29,701 nt of DNA, taken from contig CAJUTU010000040.1 of the NCBI GenBank assembly GCA_910589385.1, positions 1 to 29,701 on the forward strand, in the 5' to 3' direction. Shown here piece after piece: positions 7,680 through 15,905 of this stretch; position 1 is the stretch's first letter; every line of letters begins with the position of its first letter. The position numbers were made by a program, and so were the translations under genes. Under the pieces are notes generated by a model that saw only the letters and a list, made by a program, of their open reading frames with translations, did not search any database and was not told the DNA's origin. This DNA is from an uncultured Lachnospiraceae bacterium. GTDB lineage: Bacteria; Bacillota; Clostridia; Lachnospirales; Lachnospiraceae.

Positions 7680-9299
7680 TCAGCCCTTCAAATACCGGAC
7701 TTCAAACGTATCAACCGTGATCGGCTTATTAAAAAGCGAACCCTGCACATAATCGCAGCCCATCTCTTTCAGCACGTTCAACTGATCCTGTGTCTCTACT
7801 CCTGCAGCAGATACATTGACCCCCAGGCGCTGGCAGACATCAATCACTGCCTGGGACACGATCTGGCATCTCCTGTTGCCTACGATATTGGCAGTCAGGC
7901 TTTTATCCAGCTTCAAACCGTCGAACTGCATCACAGAAAGAATGCCAAAGCTGGAGTTCTTTGCCCCAAAGCAATCCAAAACAACCCGGATATTCGCTTT
8001 ACGGACTTTATTGCTTGTCTCAGCTAACATCTCCTGATTCATCTCACCGCGCGTCTCGGAAACTTCCACCTGAAGATACTCGCAGGACACATGATACTTC
8101 TCCACAAGCTCCTGCATCTTTTCCGTCACATCATCCTTACGCAAGGTAGAACCTGCGAAATTGATGGAAATCGGTACCATCGGCAAATCCTCCATCTCCC
8201 AGCGCTGCAGCGTCTTACAAACCTCTTCAAATACATAGAGATCCAGATGGTAGGAAAGCTTTGTCTCCTCCAATAAGGTCAGATAACGTTCGGGATTCAT
8301 GATGCCCAAATCCTTATGATGATACCGTACCAGCGCTTCAGCACCCGCGATCTCATTGGAATTGGCATCCATGATCGGCATCAGGCAATAGATGAAGTTA
8401 CCTGACTTGATGTCTTCAAGCAGATCCTGCTTGATGATTGGTTCATGATGCCCCTTCTTCAAGTTCTTATAATACTTCTTCTTCTCTTCCCGCATCATAT
8501 TCTCGGCATCAGCCACCAGAACATCCACGTCTATGTCAATCTTTTCCCATGCGTAACCCATGGTCACCAGGCCCAGGCTGATATTATCCAGCTTCTTATA
8601 TGCGGCCTGCACACCTTTCATAAACTTTTCATAAGATATGTTCTCGACGATCGCAAGATACTCATCACCCGTGAGACGGTATACATTGGCGCTTCTAAAG
8701 AACTCCTCCAGAACTTCTCCCACGCGGATCACAACTTCATCCCCGTACTCGCGGCCAAATTCTTTATTAAAATTCTTTAGGCCATTGATATCTACTGACA
8801 AAGCGCCGACAGACTTCAGCGCCTTCTCCTTCGCCTGGGAAAGATACGCTACAAAACTGTTCCGGTTCAAAAGCCCTGTCAGGTCATCATGATAGCTTAA
8901 ATATTCCTGCTGCTTCTGGGTCTTATGCAGGATGATCGTCTGCGAAATATAGGGCAGCACTGCCCGCATCAACGACAGTTCACATCCGCCGCGGCGGACA
9001 TTGACCACAGCCAGTATCGCCGTCCTTCCTTCATCCAGCGGCTGGAATACACTGTAGCATTCATCCCGTGTATCCGTGATCTCATACTTCGCCCAACGCG
9101 GCAGATGCTCCGCGTCCAGCATCTTTATCTGATCCCGCTGCCATGGGATGTTCTCCGCACACCACTCATAGATCGTCCCAATCTCATACTCGTCCTTTTC
9201 AATGTAATAGGCATATTCCGAATCATAATAGTCCCTTACTGTACTCAGCACATCATTCATAATCTCAAGAATGGAACGAATGTTATTGTTATCACTCAT
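7680..9299 (-). CDS. GAF-like/GGDEF/EAL protein with degenerate active sites
   Basis: A 539-residue cytosolic protein with no membrane helices. Residues 1-125 look like a GAF sensor (TIYEWCAENI). Residues about 130-285 are a GGDEF domain with LTGLLNR and the metal Asp in SVDINGLKNF, but the signature loop reads TGDEY (210-214). Residues about 290-539 are an EAL domain with EAL (321-323), N380, E412, K463 and Q519 intact, but DDFG reads D442-C443 and AEGVE reads A498-A499-G, so one metal Asp and the general-base Glu are missing. From established EAL chemistry this domain should not hydrolyse c-di-GMP; it may bind it, or act as a scaffold. SD is AAGGGAGAG. It is first in a likely operon with the PPTase and vanY. 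Confidence 0.92.
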   Translation of the reverse strand: MSDNNNIRSILEIMNDVLSTVRDYYDSEYAYYIEKDEYEIGTIYEWCAENIPWQRDQIKMLDAEHLPRWAKYEITDTRDECYSVFQPLDEGRTAILAVVNVRRGGCELSLMRAVLPYISQTIILHKTQKQQEYLSYHDDLTGLLNRNSFVAYLSQAKEKALKSVGALSVDINGLKNFNKEFGREYGDEVVIRVGEVLEEFFRSANVYRLTGDEYLAIVENISYEKFMKGVQAAYKKLDNISLGLVTMGYAWEKIDIDVDVLVADAENMMREEKKKYYKNLKKGHHEPIIKQDLLEDIKSGNFIYCLMPIMDANSNEIAGAEALVRYHHKDLGIMNPERYLTLLEETKLSYHLDLYVFEEVCKTLQRWEMEDLPMVPISINFAGSTLRKDDVTEKMQELVEKYHVSCEYLQVEVSETRGEMNQEMLAETSNKVRKANIRVVLDCFGAKNSSFGILSVMQFDGLKLDKSLTANIVGNRRCQIVSQAVIDVCQRLGVNVSAAGVETQDQLNVLKEMGCDYVQGSLFNKPITVDTFEVRYLKG

Positions 9300-9429
9300 A
9301 AATACTCTCCCTTACCCCTAAAAGAGCACGTTTAAAATACATCTCATGCTTTCACTGTGCTCCCTGAGGATCAATCACCTTGCAGGCAAGCCTCTGATCC
9401 AGATAATAAAAACTCGCTATACATAGCAT

Positions 9430-9458
9430 ATTGTATTATAATGCCCTTAAAATTGCAA
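9430..9458 (-). promoter_or_regulatory. Promoter of the GGDEF/EAL operon
   Basis: On the minus strand TTGCAA (9453-9458) and TACAAT (9430-9435) are 17 bp apart, giving a start site near 9423. A TATAAT also occurs within the spacer, but only 12 bp from the -35. Confidence 0.65.
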
Positions 9459-9584
9459 CCGAAATTCGAGAAAATCCGGTTGGAATTTTTAGATATCTGG
9501 CAGATTTTATCGAAAAACAGTATATTTAATGGATGATGGGTCCGTTGGATTTTCAGTAATTTTTTTAGAATCATGTTTTTTTTC

Positions 9585-9612
9585 TTGAAACACGGCCGAT
9601 ATACTATATATA
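9585..9612 (+). promoter_or_regulatory. Candidate promoter of the unknown Ala-rich protein gene
   Basis: TTGAAA (9585-9590) and TATATA (9607-9612) are 16 bp apart, about 48 bases before the ATG at 9660. The SD GGAAGGAGG lies at 9646-9654. A GCCGATAT string (9595-9602) resembles a SigD -10 but has no TAAA at the right distance. Confidence 0.5.
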
Positions 9613-9659
9613 GAAAAACAGATGGAAACAATACCTAAATTAAGGAAGGAGGTTCTGGT

Positions 9660-10493
9660 ATGAAAGTCACAATGCGGAATTATCAGCCGGCTGCCGGCGC
9701 AAGCCTGTACAAAAAGCAGGGAGCATGGCCAGCAGAAGGCTCTGAAAATAAAACAGAGAATAAAACGCAGGCAGCCATGGGCCCTAATAGCAAGGTTGAG
9801 GATCAAGAGAAAGCCGTCATAAGCTGGAACGGCGCCGCAGAAAAGGAGGAAAATCCCAACTCCATCAGCGCGCTTCTGGAACAGGCCAAGGAAAGTTCCA
9901 ACTTTAAAGTTTCTGTTTCGATGCCCGAGGATTCTGTAGGGCAGTTGGCAACTGAGCTTTCCAGATCAGAAACGAGGATGGATGTAGTGCAGGTCTCCTC
10001 GAAGGCCATGCGTGCGCTCGCCAATCTGAAAATGTCCTATGTGCTCAGCGAGGGCAAGGATAAAGAAAAAATCGCCCAGATGATCCGGCGTATGGAACGG
10101 CTGACTAAAAAGATCCATAAGAAAATGCGCCATCTGACGAACGAAGAGCAGCTTGAGCTGCAGAGAAAGCGGGCGGAAAAACAGCAGGAGATCGAACGCG
10201 AAGCAGAAATACGCAATGAGTTACGCCGCAGGAAAAATAAACGCCGCAGGGAGGAACAGAATTATGCCTCCAAAGAGATGGATGAAGACCGTAAGCAGGC
10301 CTTACAGGATACCATTTCTGCAATGGCAGGCAGTATGGGTTCTGCTTCATCAGCAGAACTTGCTGCTATGGCGGCAAGTACCGGCAGCCTGTCTGCTGCT
10401 ACTCCCGCTGCCGCTGCAGCAGGAGTAGATGCCTATGTCGCTGCGATGGATGCTCCGATGGCGGACAGCGGTTCGGTTGATGTAGCTGTGTAA
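9660..10493 (+). CDS. Unrecognised helical, basic protein with Ala-rich tail
   Basis: A 277-residue protein I cannot assign to a family. It has no signal peptide and no membrane segment. Residues 1-75 are polar and probably disordered. Residues about 75-120 include a conserved-looking helical stretch (SSKAMRALANLKMSYVL). Residues about 125-220 are strongly charged and predicted coiled coil, very rich in Lys/Arg/Glu (MIRRMERLTKKIHKKMRH, then ELRRRKNKRRREEQNY). Residues about 225-277 are Ala/Ser/Met-rich and low in complexity. It has its own promoter, a strong SD and a strong terminator, so it is a real single-gene unit. The basic coil suggests binding to nucleic acid or a partner protein, which is inference only. 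Confidence 0.8.
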   Translation: MKVTMRNYQPAAGASLYKKQGAWPAEGSENKTENKTQAAMGPNSKVEDQEKAVISWNGAAEKEENPNSISALLEQAKESSNFKVSVSMPEDSVGQLATELSRSETRMDVVQVSSKAMRALANLKMSYVLSEGKDKEKIAQMIRRMERLTKKIHKKMRHLTNEEQLELQRKRAEKQQEIEREAEIRNELRRRKNKRRREEQNYASKEMDEDRKQALQDTISAMAGSMGSASSAELAAMAASTGSLSAATPAAAAAGVDAYVAAMDAPMADSGSVDVAV

Positions 10494-10500
10494 AAAACAG

Positions 10501-10534
10501 GGCTGCCCAGTATCTGGGCAGCCGTTTTTTATTT
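10501..10534 (+). terminator. Strong bidirectional intrinsic terminator
   Basis: GGCTGCCCAG (10501-10510) and CTGGGCAGCC (10514-10523) form a perfect 10-bp stem with loop TAT. GTTTTTTATTT follows on the plus side, and the minus side reads CTGTTTTTTA. It ends both the plus-strand unknown gene and the minus-strand sugar operon. Confidence 0.93.
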
Positions 10535-10535
10535 C

Positions 10536-11954
10536 CTATCTTGTCACAATATCAACCGGTACATTGAAAATCTTTGCCACTTTCAAGATGGTGTCGATAT
10601 GTCTTCCTGTAGCTGCAGCGAAATGATGGGTCGGTCCACATTCACTCCACTGGTTTACAAACTCTCTTGCACCGCAGGTAAAGCGTGTCCTCATGTTGGT
10701 ATCGCCAAAGGACAGGATCTTGCCTTCCTCATTGACACCCTCTGCAGCGATGAACTTAAAGTGTCCGTCTCCGTCCTGTGTGATCGCAAGATAAGTGACA
10801 GGGCCTGTATATGGATAGAACTGGGTCAGATAACCGCCGCCTGTCTTTCCATGGAACACTTTTACAATCTTCATGGTCGGCTTCTTATCAGAAATATCTG
10901 CGTCACCTGATCCGCTGTGTCCGATGATCGCGATATCATCATTAAAGTCAATGGAATACATTTCCGCAAGCTGTCCGGTTCCGGAGATGGTCTTTAAAAT
11001 ACTCATAGCCATGGCAACCTTCATATCACCTTCCACCGCACACGCAGTTCCCTGCTTGATCAGCATGGAGAATGCCGGGATGAGCATACTGTCAAGGACG
11101 CCTGCCTTGCCCTGTGCAAATCCGTCATAATGGGAAGCAACCAGGCCAAGCTTTTCATCTTTCACCCATTTTTCAAAAGCAACAACATATTTTGCCATTT
11201 CCCATACTTCTTCAATGCTTCCGCCGCCCTCAATATCAAATGTATCAAGAATATCCTGTGCCTTTGCACGGATCACCTCTTCATCAGTGATATCATCAGC
11301 AATTGCCCACATTTTCTCCCAGTCAAACTGCTTGGTATACAGATGCATCCTTCTGTACAGGTTGGACTCGTCAATGTAAAGATCCATCATCCCCGGATAA
11401 GGCCTTCCGATCTGCGCGATATTTGTATCGCGGAATCTCCTCCGAACCTGTGCAGCACGGCACCAGTCTTCGATTTCTTTTTGTACGCCGGGGTCTCCGC
11501 CTTCCACAACACCTGTGATCACAGCATGTCTCTTTCCGTATCTCTCCAAATCTGCTACCATCTCGCCGACAGCGCCGCAGGCATAGCCTTCACCCAGCCA
11601 GGAAGCAATATCTGTGTGGTCGTAATCAAGCGCTTTCAGCTTCTGTACGTTGACAAGAACCACTGGAACATCCAGATCTCTTACAGCCGGGAGCATATTG
11701 TAGGATGTCGCGTAGGTCAAAAGCTGCATAAATACCAGATCCACATCTGCGGCACGGAATAAATCACCGGCAGCCTGGGACTGCTCTTTTGTCGTTACCA
11801 TCCCGCCGTCAATGATCTCCACGGTATCTGGCAATGTCTTTTTAAACGCGTCATACTGTGCTTCAAACTCCGGCACCAGTGATGGGAACTGTGGCAGATA
11901 CGCGCCTAATGCGATAGAAAATACACCTACTTTTGCTTTTGTTTCAACTAACAT
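10536..11954 (-). CDS. L-fucose/L-arabinose-isomerase-fold sugar isomerase
   Basis: A 472-residue cytosolic aldose-ketose isomerase of the FucI/AraA superfamily. Motifs that match AraA-type metal sites are AVEGDMKVAM (Glu), IIGHSGSGDAD (His) and GPTHHFAAATG near the C-terminus (His); a fourth acidic ligand may be in ASHYDGFAQG. The start at 11954 is chosen because AAGGAGGATCTAAAG precedes it; an upstream ATG at 11972 overlaps that SD. It follows the rhamnulokinase by 27 bases and shares its transcript. Because the partner kinase is of the RhaB type, this enzyme probably makes L-rhamnulose (or L-fuculose) and replaces a classical RhaA; the substrate cannot be fixed from sequence. Confidence 0.88.
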   Translation of the reverse strand: MLVETKAKVGVFSIALGAYLPQFPSLVPEFEAQYDAFKKTLPDTVEIIDGGMVTTKEQSQAAGDLFRAADVDLVFMQLLTYATSYNMLPAVRDLDVPVVLVNVQKLKALDYDHTDIASWLGEGYACGAVGEMVADLERYGKRHAVITGVVEGGDPGVQKEIEDWCRAAQVRRRFRDTNIAQIGRPYPGMMDLYIDESNLYRRMHLYTKQFDWEKMWAIADDITDEEVIRAKAQDILDTFDIEGGGSIEEVWEMAKYVVAFEKWVKDEKLGLVASHYDGFAQGKAGVLDSMLIPAFSMLIKQGTACAVEGDMKVAMAMSILKTISGTGQLAEMYSIDFNDDIAIIGHSGSGDADISDKKPTMKIVKVFHGKTGGGYLTQFYPYTGPVTYLAITQDGDGHFKFIAAEGVNEEGKILSFGDTNMRTRFTCGAREFVNQWSECGPTHHFAAATGRHIDTILKVAKIFNVPVDIVTR

Positions 11955-11981
11955 CTTTAGATCCTCCTTCATTTATATTGA

Positions 11982-13379
11982 TTATTCATAATATTTGATA
12001 TCAAATGACTTGCCGATGCATGTACGTGCCTCCGGTAAATCTGCAAATACACCGTCCTGCAGCATCTGTACGGTAAGATTTCCGATCGCTGTTGCTTCGG
12101 TCGGGCCGGCTGATACTTTCTTGCCGGTATACTTTGCCGTTAGTTCATTCAGATAGCCTGCATTGGCGCCGCCGCCTACCACATAAATGGTATCATATGT
12201 ATTGCCCGTGATCGCTTCTATTTCTTTTACTGTCTCGCCGTAGCAATATGCAAGGCTGTTGTAAACCACCGCAGAAATCTCTCCAACCGTATTCGGCACC
12301 AGCTGATCTGTATTTGCACAGAAATTCTGCACTGCTTTGATCATGCTTTCGGGAGCAAAGAAGCAGTCGTCATTGCAGTCTACGATAGAAGTAATATTCT
12401 CTTTGGAAGCACGTTCGCAGATCTCTGCAAAGGACAGATCTTCTTCAAACTCTTTCTTCACAGACTGGATCATCCACAATCCCATAATATTCTTTAAGAA
12501 ACGGAATCTGTGGTCATAGCCGCCTTCGTTGGTAAAATTGGCCTGCATACTTGCCATGGAGCAGTCTGCTTCTTTTCTCTCGATCCCCATCAGAGACCAT
12601 GTACCGGAACTGATATAGATCGCGTTGTCATTATTGGTCGGAACCGCCAGTACAGCGGAACCCGTATCATGGGTAGCCGGAAGCACAACTGTACAGTCAA
12701 ATCCCACTTCTTCCTGGATTTCCTTTGTAAAGTTCCCTACCACAGTCCCAGGCATTGACACTGGCTGGAACATCTTGGAATTGTATCCCAGCATATCGAT
12801 CAGCTCATAATCCCAGTCGTTCGTCTTTGGATCCACCAACTGTGTACTTGTAGCATTGGTATATTCCATCTTTTTCACACCTGTCAGCAGGAAATCAAAA
12901 TAATCTGGGATCATCAGCATAGATTCTGCCTGCTCCAGATACTCCGGATGGGACTGCTTCACTGCCATGAGCTGATAGATGGTGTTGAATATCTGCTTCT
13001 GGATTCCGGTTCTTGCATATAATGCAGAGAGGGAAATCGTCTCATATACCTTTTCATCCATTCCATTGGTACGGCTGTCGCGGTAACCTATGGTCTTCCC
13101 CAAAACCTTGTCCTCTTTGTCAAGCAGGACATAGTCCACCGCCCATGTATCAATCCCCATGAAAGAAGGAATCTTACCCAGTTCTTTACACTTTTTCAGT
13201 CCGTTCTTAATCTCAGTGAACAGACGCTTCACATCCCAGCAGAGAGTTCCGTCCACATTGTCCATCCCGTTTGGAAAACGGTAGATCTCTTCCAGTTCCA
13301 TCTTCCCATCTACCATAGATGCCAGGATATGACGCCCGCTGGACGCCCCGATATCAACGGCCAGATAATACTTGTCCAT
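11982..13379 (-). CDS. rhaB: Rhamnulokinase (FGGY family)
   Basis: A 465-residue FGGY sugar kinase that phosphorylates the C1 hydroxyl of L-rhamnulose. The N-terminal ATPase motif DIGASSGRHI and GIDTWAVDYVLLD are characteristic of RhaB rather than xylulokinase or glycerol kinase. ISSGTWSLMGIE and the C-terminal IYVVGGGANAGYLNE complete the fold. The SD is AAAGGAGGCACAAA. It is the first gene of the kinase-isomerase unit, downstream of an AraC regulator and a terminator. A related deoxysugar ketose such as L-fuculose is the main alternative substrate. No aldolase or permease gene is in the window. Confidence 0.93.
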   Translation of the reverse strand: MDKYYLAVDIGASSGRHILASMVDGKMELEEIYRFPNGMDNVDGTLCWDVKRLFTEIKNGLKKCKELGKIPSFMGIDTWAVDYVLLDKEDKVLGKTIGYRDSRTNGMDEKVYETISLSALYARTGIQKQIFNTIYQLMAVKQSHPEYLEQAESMLMIPDYFDFLLTGVKKMEYTNATSTQLVDPKTNDWDYELIDMLGYNSKMFQPVSMPGTVVGNFTKEIQEEVGFDCTVVLPATHDTGSAVLAVPTNNDNAIYISSGTWSLMGIERKEADCSMASMQANFTNEGGYDHRFRFLKNIMGLWMIQSVKKEFEEDLSFAEICERASKENITSIVDCNDDCFFAPESMIKAVQNFCANTDQLVPNTVGEISAVVYNSLAYCYGETVKEIEAITGNTYDTIYVVGGGANAGYLNELTAKYTGKKVSAGPTEATAIGNLTVQMLQDGVFADLPEARTCIGKSFDIKYYE

Positions 13380-13415
13380 TTTGTGCCTCCTTTATATTTT
13401 CTTTACTCTTTAATC

Positions 13416-13421
13416 ATTATA
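13416..13421 (-). promoter_or_regulatory. Candidate -10 of the rhaB operon
   Basis: On the minus strand TATAAT occurs 36 bases before the rhaB ATG, just after the terminator of the upstream regulator gene. The matching -35 position is only a T-run, which would fit a promoter that needs an activator such as the adjacent AraC protein. No CcpA cre box was recognised. Confidence 0.45.
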
Positions 13422-13433
13422 ATTGGCAAAAGC

Positions 13434-13473
13434 GCACAAAAAAAGGTCTCTATTTACTTAAAAATAGGACCTT
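13434..13473 (-). terminator. Intrinsic terminator between araC-type gene and rhaB
   Basis: On the minus strand AAGGTC-CTATTT pairs with AAATAG-A-GACCTT (one bulged A), followed by a run of seven or more T. It separates the regulator transcript from the kinase-isomerase transcript. Confidence 0.85.
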
Positions 13474-13500
13474 ATTTGCATTACACTTTCTATCGTATCC

Positions 13501-14460
13501 TTATAACCCTTTCCGGTATTCCTTGGGGCTGACCCCGTAACGCTCTTTGAATTTCCGGTAAAAATAGCTTGTATTATCATACCCCACAGATTCTATGATA
13601 TCCGAAACAGAAAGCCTGCTGTTGGACAGCAGATAGACAGCCTGGTTCATCCGCTTCGCCTGCAGAAGCTCTTTGTAAGTCTTTCCGGTACGCTTCTTGA
13701 TCTCCCTGCTCAGCCAATATACATCATAATTCATCATCTCTGCCAATTCGGAAAGGCTGCCGGTTTTATAATGCTCCTCGATATAATTCAATACATTCCC
13801 GATGAGTTCCGCGTCAAAACGGGAGCTTCCGGTCTCCATCTTATCCATATAATTCAAAAGCTGCAGCAAAAGCAGCCCCATTGTGATCTGATTGCAGCTC
13901 CGCTTGTTCCCCATATTATAAAAAATCGTCCAGACCATATTCTCTAGCAGGTTCTGGATCGGCAGGACATCCGCCACATGGAAATATAAATAGGACATCT
14001 GTTCATTTTTTCCGCACAGTGTCCCTACCAGAAAGTCTTTCAGCGCATTTTCTTCCGTCCCCATCATGGAAAATGCCATATTAAAAAACTCTGGCAGTAT
14101 AATGAAATTCACCGCGATATCTTTTTCCCCTGCAGGCAGTATCTCCTGCTCTGAATTCTGGTTCAGGAACAACAGGTCGCCCGGCTCCAGCACGACCTCA
14201 TTCCCATTGATATAGTGGGTCGTAGTCCCCTGGCACATATAGATGACTTCCACATAATTGTGCCTGTGCCTGGGAAACTTCACAAAACGGGTATGGGGGC
14301 GTACCTCGATCAGCTTCCCGCGCTGCAGGAGTTTCTCACTGTCTACGATGAGTTCTTTTTTCTCTGTGTAAATCTGCTGGTCAATTCCCTGCCGGCCATC
14401 CAGAATGCTTTGTTCCTCCTCTGTAATGACCGACAATGCCTTTATCAAATCCTGATGCAT
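13501..14460 (-). CDS. AraC-family transcriptional regulator with cupin sensor
   Basis: A 319-residue regulator. Residues about 50-125 form a cupin-type sugar-binding domain (RHRHNYVEVIYM, then LEPGDLLFLNQ). Residues about 218-319 hold two HTH motifs of the AraC DNA-binding domain (LSELAEMMNYDVYWLSREIK, and VSDIIESVGYDNTSYFYRKF), ending with the family signature RYGVSPKEYRKG. GGAGCATGAAGT gives the SD. It lies immediately upstream of rhaB on the same strand, separated by a terminator, and is probably the sugar-responsive activator of the rhaB-isomerase unit. A weak promoter (TTGGAT, 18 bp, TTACAT) overlaps the parA stop, so partial read-through from the upstream operon is possible. Confidence 0.92.
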   Translation of the reverse strand: MHQDLIKALSVITEEEQSILDGRQGIDQQIYTEKKELIVDSEKLLQRGKLIEVRPHTRFVKFPRHRHNYVEVIYMCQGTTTHYINGNEVVLEPGDLLFLNQNSEQEILPAGEKDIAVNFIILPEFFNMAFSMMGTEENALKDFLVGTLCGKNEQMSYLYFHVADVLPIQNLLENMVWTIFYNMGNKRSCNQITMGLLLLQLLNYMDKMETGSSRFDAELIGNVLNYIEEHYKTGSLSELAEMMNYDVYWLSREIKKRTGKTYKELLQAKRMNQAVYLLSNSRLSVSDIIESVGYDNTSYFYRKFKERYGVSPKEYRKGL

Positions 14461-14513
14461 ACTTCATGCTCCATAATTATTTCCGGATTTATATGTAACG
14501 ATTGCTTGTATGC

Positions 14514-15299
14514 CTAATCCAAAGCCGCAATCTCCCGCGTCAGTTCCATATACTCTTTTGCGCTCCGGCTGTTCTTTTTATATGCCATGATCGGCACATG
14601 GTTATCCTGAGACCATTCCACTCCGCTGTCCACACGGATAAACGTATCAAATACTTTCACCCCGTCCAGTTCTTTTAGGATATCTAATGTCTGCCGGAAA
14701 TAACTTTTCCGCGTATCCACTTTTGTAATCACCACGCCGCCTGTCTTAAGCCCCGGTGCAATCTGCTTTACTTCCCCCAGGAATTCAAACATATTTGCCA
14801 GGCCAAACATCCCCCATGGGCTGGATTCTACCGGAATAACCACAATATCCGAAGCGCACAGGATGTTCATCACCCAGCCTCCCAGCGTAGGCGGCGCGTC
14901 GATCAGGATATAATCATATGCTTCGGATGAAATCACATTTGCCAGGCATTTTTTCAAAATAAATTCCCTCTGCCATTTTGTAAACAATTCATATTCGATG
15001 GAACACATTAAGGTTGAAGACGGAACCAGATCTAGATTTTCAAAAGAAGAGTGTACGATAAAATCCGTCAGATCAGACTGCTTTTTGATCCCTTCATAGA
15101 GATTCTTTTCACTGCGCGCAAAAGCAAGCACCTGGTCTTCCTCAAACAGAGACAGGGACAGATTCAACTGCATATCTCCGTCTACCAGGAGTACTTTCTT
15201 TCCAAGAAGGGTCAGGCCGAACCCTACATTGGAGCAGGTCGTTGACTTTCCGCTGCCGCCTTTGTTATTTGCAAAACAGATGACTTTCGTGCCGCTCAT
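14514..15299 (-). CDS. Orphan ParA/MinD-family ATPase
   Basis: A 261-residue deviant-Walker ATPase. The Walker A motif NNKGGSGKST (11-20) has the signature first lysine. LLVDGDMQLN follows, and the Walker B region is DYILIDAPPTLGG. These ATPases dimerise on ATP and position DNA or protein cargo along the nucleoid or membrane. No parB gene or parS-like repeats are adjacent, so it is not a standard plasmid or chromosome partition cassette. Its ATG overlaps the stop of the HD-domain gene (ATGA at 15296-15299), which couples their translation. The context, after an RND permease and an alarmone-hydrolase-like protein, gives no obvious cargo. Confidence 0.92.
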   Translation of the reverse strand: MSGTKVICFANNKGGSGKSTTCSNVGFGLTLLGKKVLLVDGDMQLNLSLSLFEEDQVLAFARSEKNLYEGIKKQSDLTDFIVHSSFENLDLVPSSTLMCSIEYELFTKWQREFILKKCLANVISSEAYDYILIDAPPTLGGWVMNILCASDIVVIPVESSPWGMFGLANMFEFLGEVKQIAPGLKTGGVVITKVDTRKSYFRQTLDILKELDGVKVFDTFIRVDSGVEWSQDNHVPIMAYKKNSRSAKEYMELTREIAALD

Positions 15300-15886
15300 T
15301 TCTCACCTCTCCTTTTCTTCTCCTCTTTCCACTCCAAAGAGGCCGGTGCATCCCCAAAATGCTTCTTCACCAGGTTACAATACTCCTGGAATGCAGGAAC
15401 ATCTTGAAACTTTTCCTGCAAAGATTCCATCACGCCCTTATAGTACCAGCCAATGGCATGTTTGCTGTGCATACGGAACTGCATCCACAGGCTTTCTCCC
15501 ATAACCGGATAATCCCTGTCGATATCACGCATATTCGACAGCTTGTCCGCCAGGGCAATCATCTGCAGTTCTCTGGATTCCTCCTTTAAGCGCCGTATTG
15601 TCGTTCCTTTTCGTTCCTCCCATGACTTTGATTTATCCTCGCTCTCTCCTGCAACCAATGACGCCACACGTTCCCCAAAACGTGCGCGCAGAACCTCTTC
15701 TGTCACTCCCTCACAATCCTCGATCGTATCGTGCAGGACAGCGGCAGACAGAATCTCCTCGTCAGATGTCATGGCTGCAACAATATCCGCCACCTCCAAT
15801 GGGTGAACTATATACGGTTTCTTTGTCCCTTTGCGAATCTGCCCCTTATGCGCCTTCGTCGCGAACTGAACTGCTTCATCAAACAT
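15296..15886 (-). CDS. HD-domain protein, small alarmone hydrolase-like (MESH1 type)
   Basis: A 196-residue single-domain HD phosphohydrolase resembling the N-terminal hydrolase half of Rel/SpoT and the small alarmone hydrolases. The Mn2+ ligands line up: H28 (YIVHPLEVA), H52-D53 (VLHDTIEDC) and D114 (LADKLSNMRD). There is no synthetase domain. By homology it would remove the 3' pyrophosphate of (p)ppGpp; another nucleotide substrate is possible. The start at 15886 is preferred because GAGGAGGAGCC precedes it; a longer frame from TTG at 15922 would overlap the RND gene. It sits 19 bases after the RND stop and overlaps parA. Confidence 0.88.
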   Translation of the reverse strand: MFDEAVQFATKAHKGQIRKGTKKPYIVHPLEVADIVAAMTSDEEILSAAVLHDTIEDCEGVTEEVLRARFGERVASLVAGESEDKSKSWEERKGTTIRRLKEESRELQMIALADKLSNMRDIDRDYPVMGESLWMQFRMHSKHAIGWYYKGVMESLQEKFQDVPAFQEYCNLVKKHFGDAPASLEWKEEKKRRGEK

Positions 15887-15905
15887 ACCTGGCTCCTCCT
15901 CGTGT

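Larger units (their letters stand above)
9300..9659. other. Divergent intergenic region with promoters on both strands
   Basis: These 360 bases separate the GGDEF/EAL gene (minus) from the unknown gene (plus). They hold a leader of about 125 nt for the minus gene, with a hairpin at 9368-9400 (GGATCA/TGATCC outer arms and CTTGC/GCAAG inner arms), and two promoters listed separately. I compared the leader with the c-di-GMP-I riboswitch pattern and did not see it. Short frames here are not convincing genes. Confidence 0.6.

Noticed and set aside
9300..9423. c-di-GMP riboswitch in the leader of the GGDEF/EAL gene
   Set aside because: The conserved core of the class I riboswitch and its tetraloop-receptor arrangement were not found; only a simple hairpin is present.
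9595..9602. GCCGATAT, which resembles a SigD (sigma-28) -10 upstream of the unknown gene
   Set aside because: No TAAA -35 occurs 14-16 bp upstream; the overlapping TTGAAA/TATATA pair is a better promoter.
11955..11972. Upstream ATG (11972) of the sugar isomerase
   Set aside because: The ATG itself is part of the ATGAAGGAGG that supplies the SD for the next ATG at 11954.
14461..14513. parS-like site or terminator downstream of the ParA gene
   Set aside because: The 53-base gap has no inverted repeat of the parS kind and no stem followed by a T-run.
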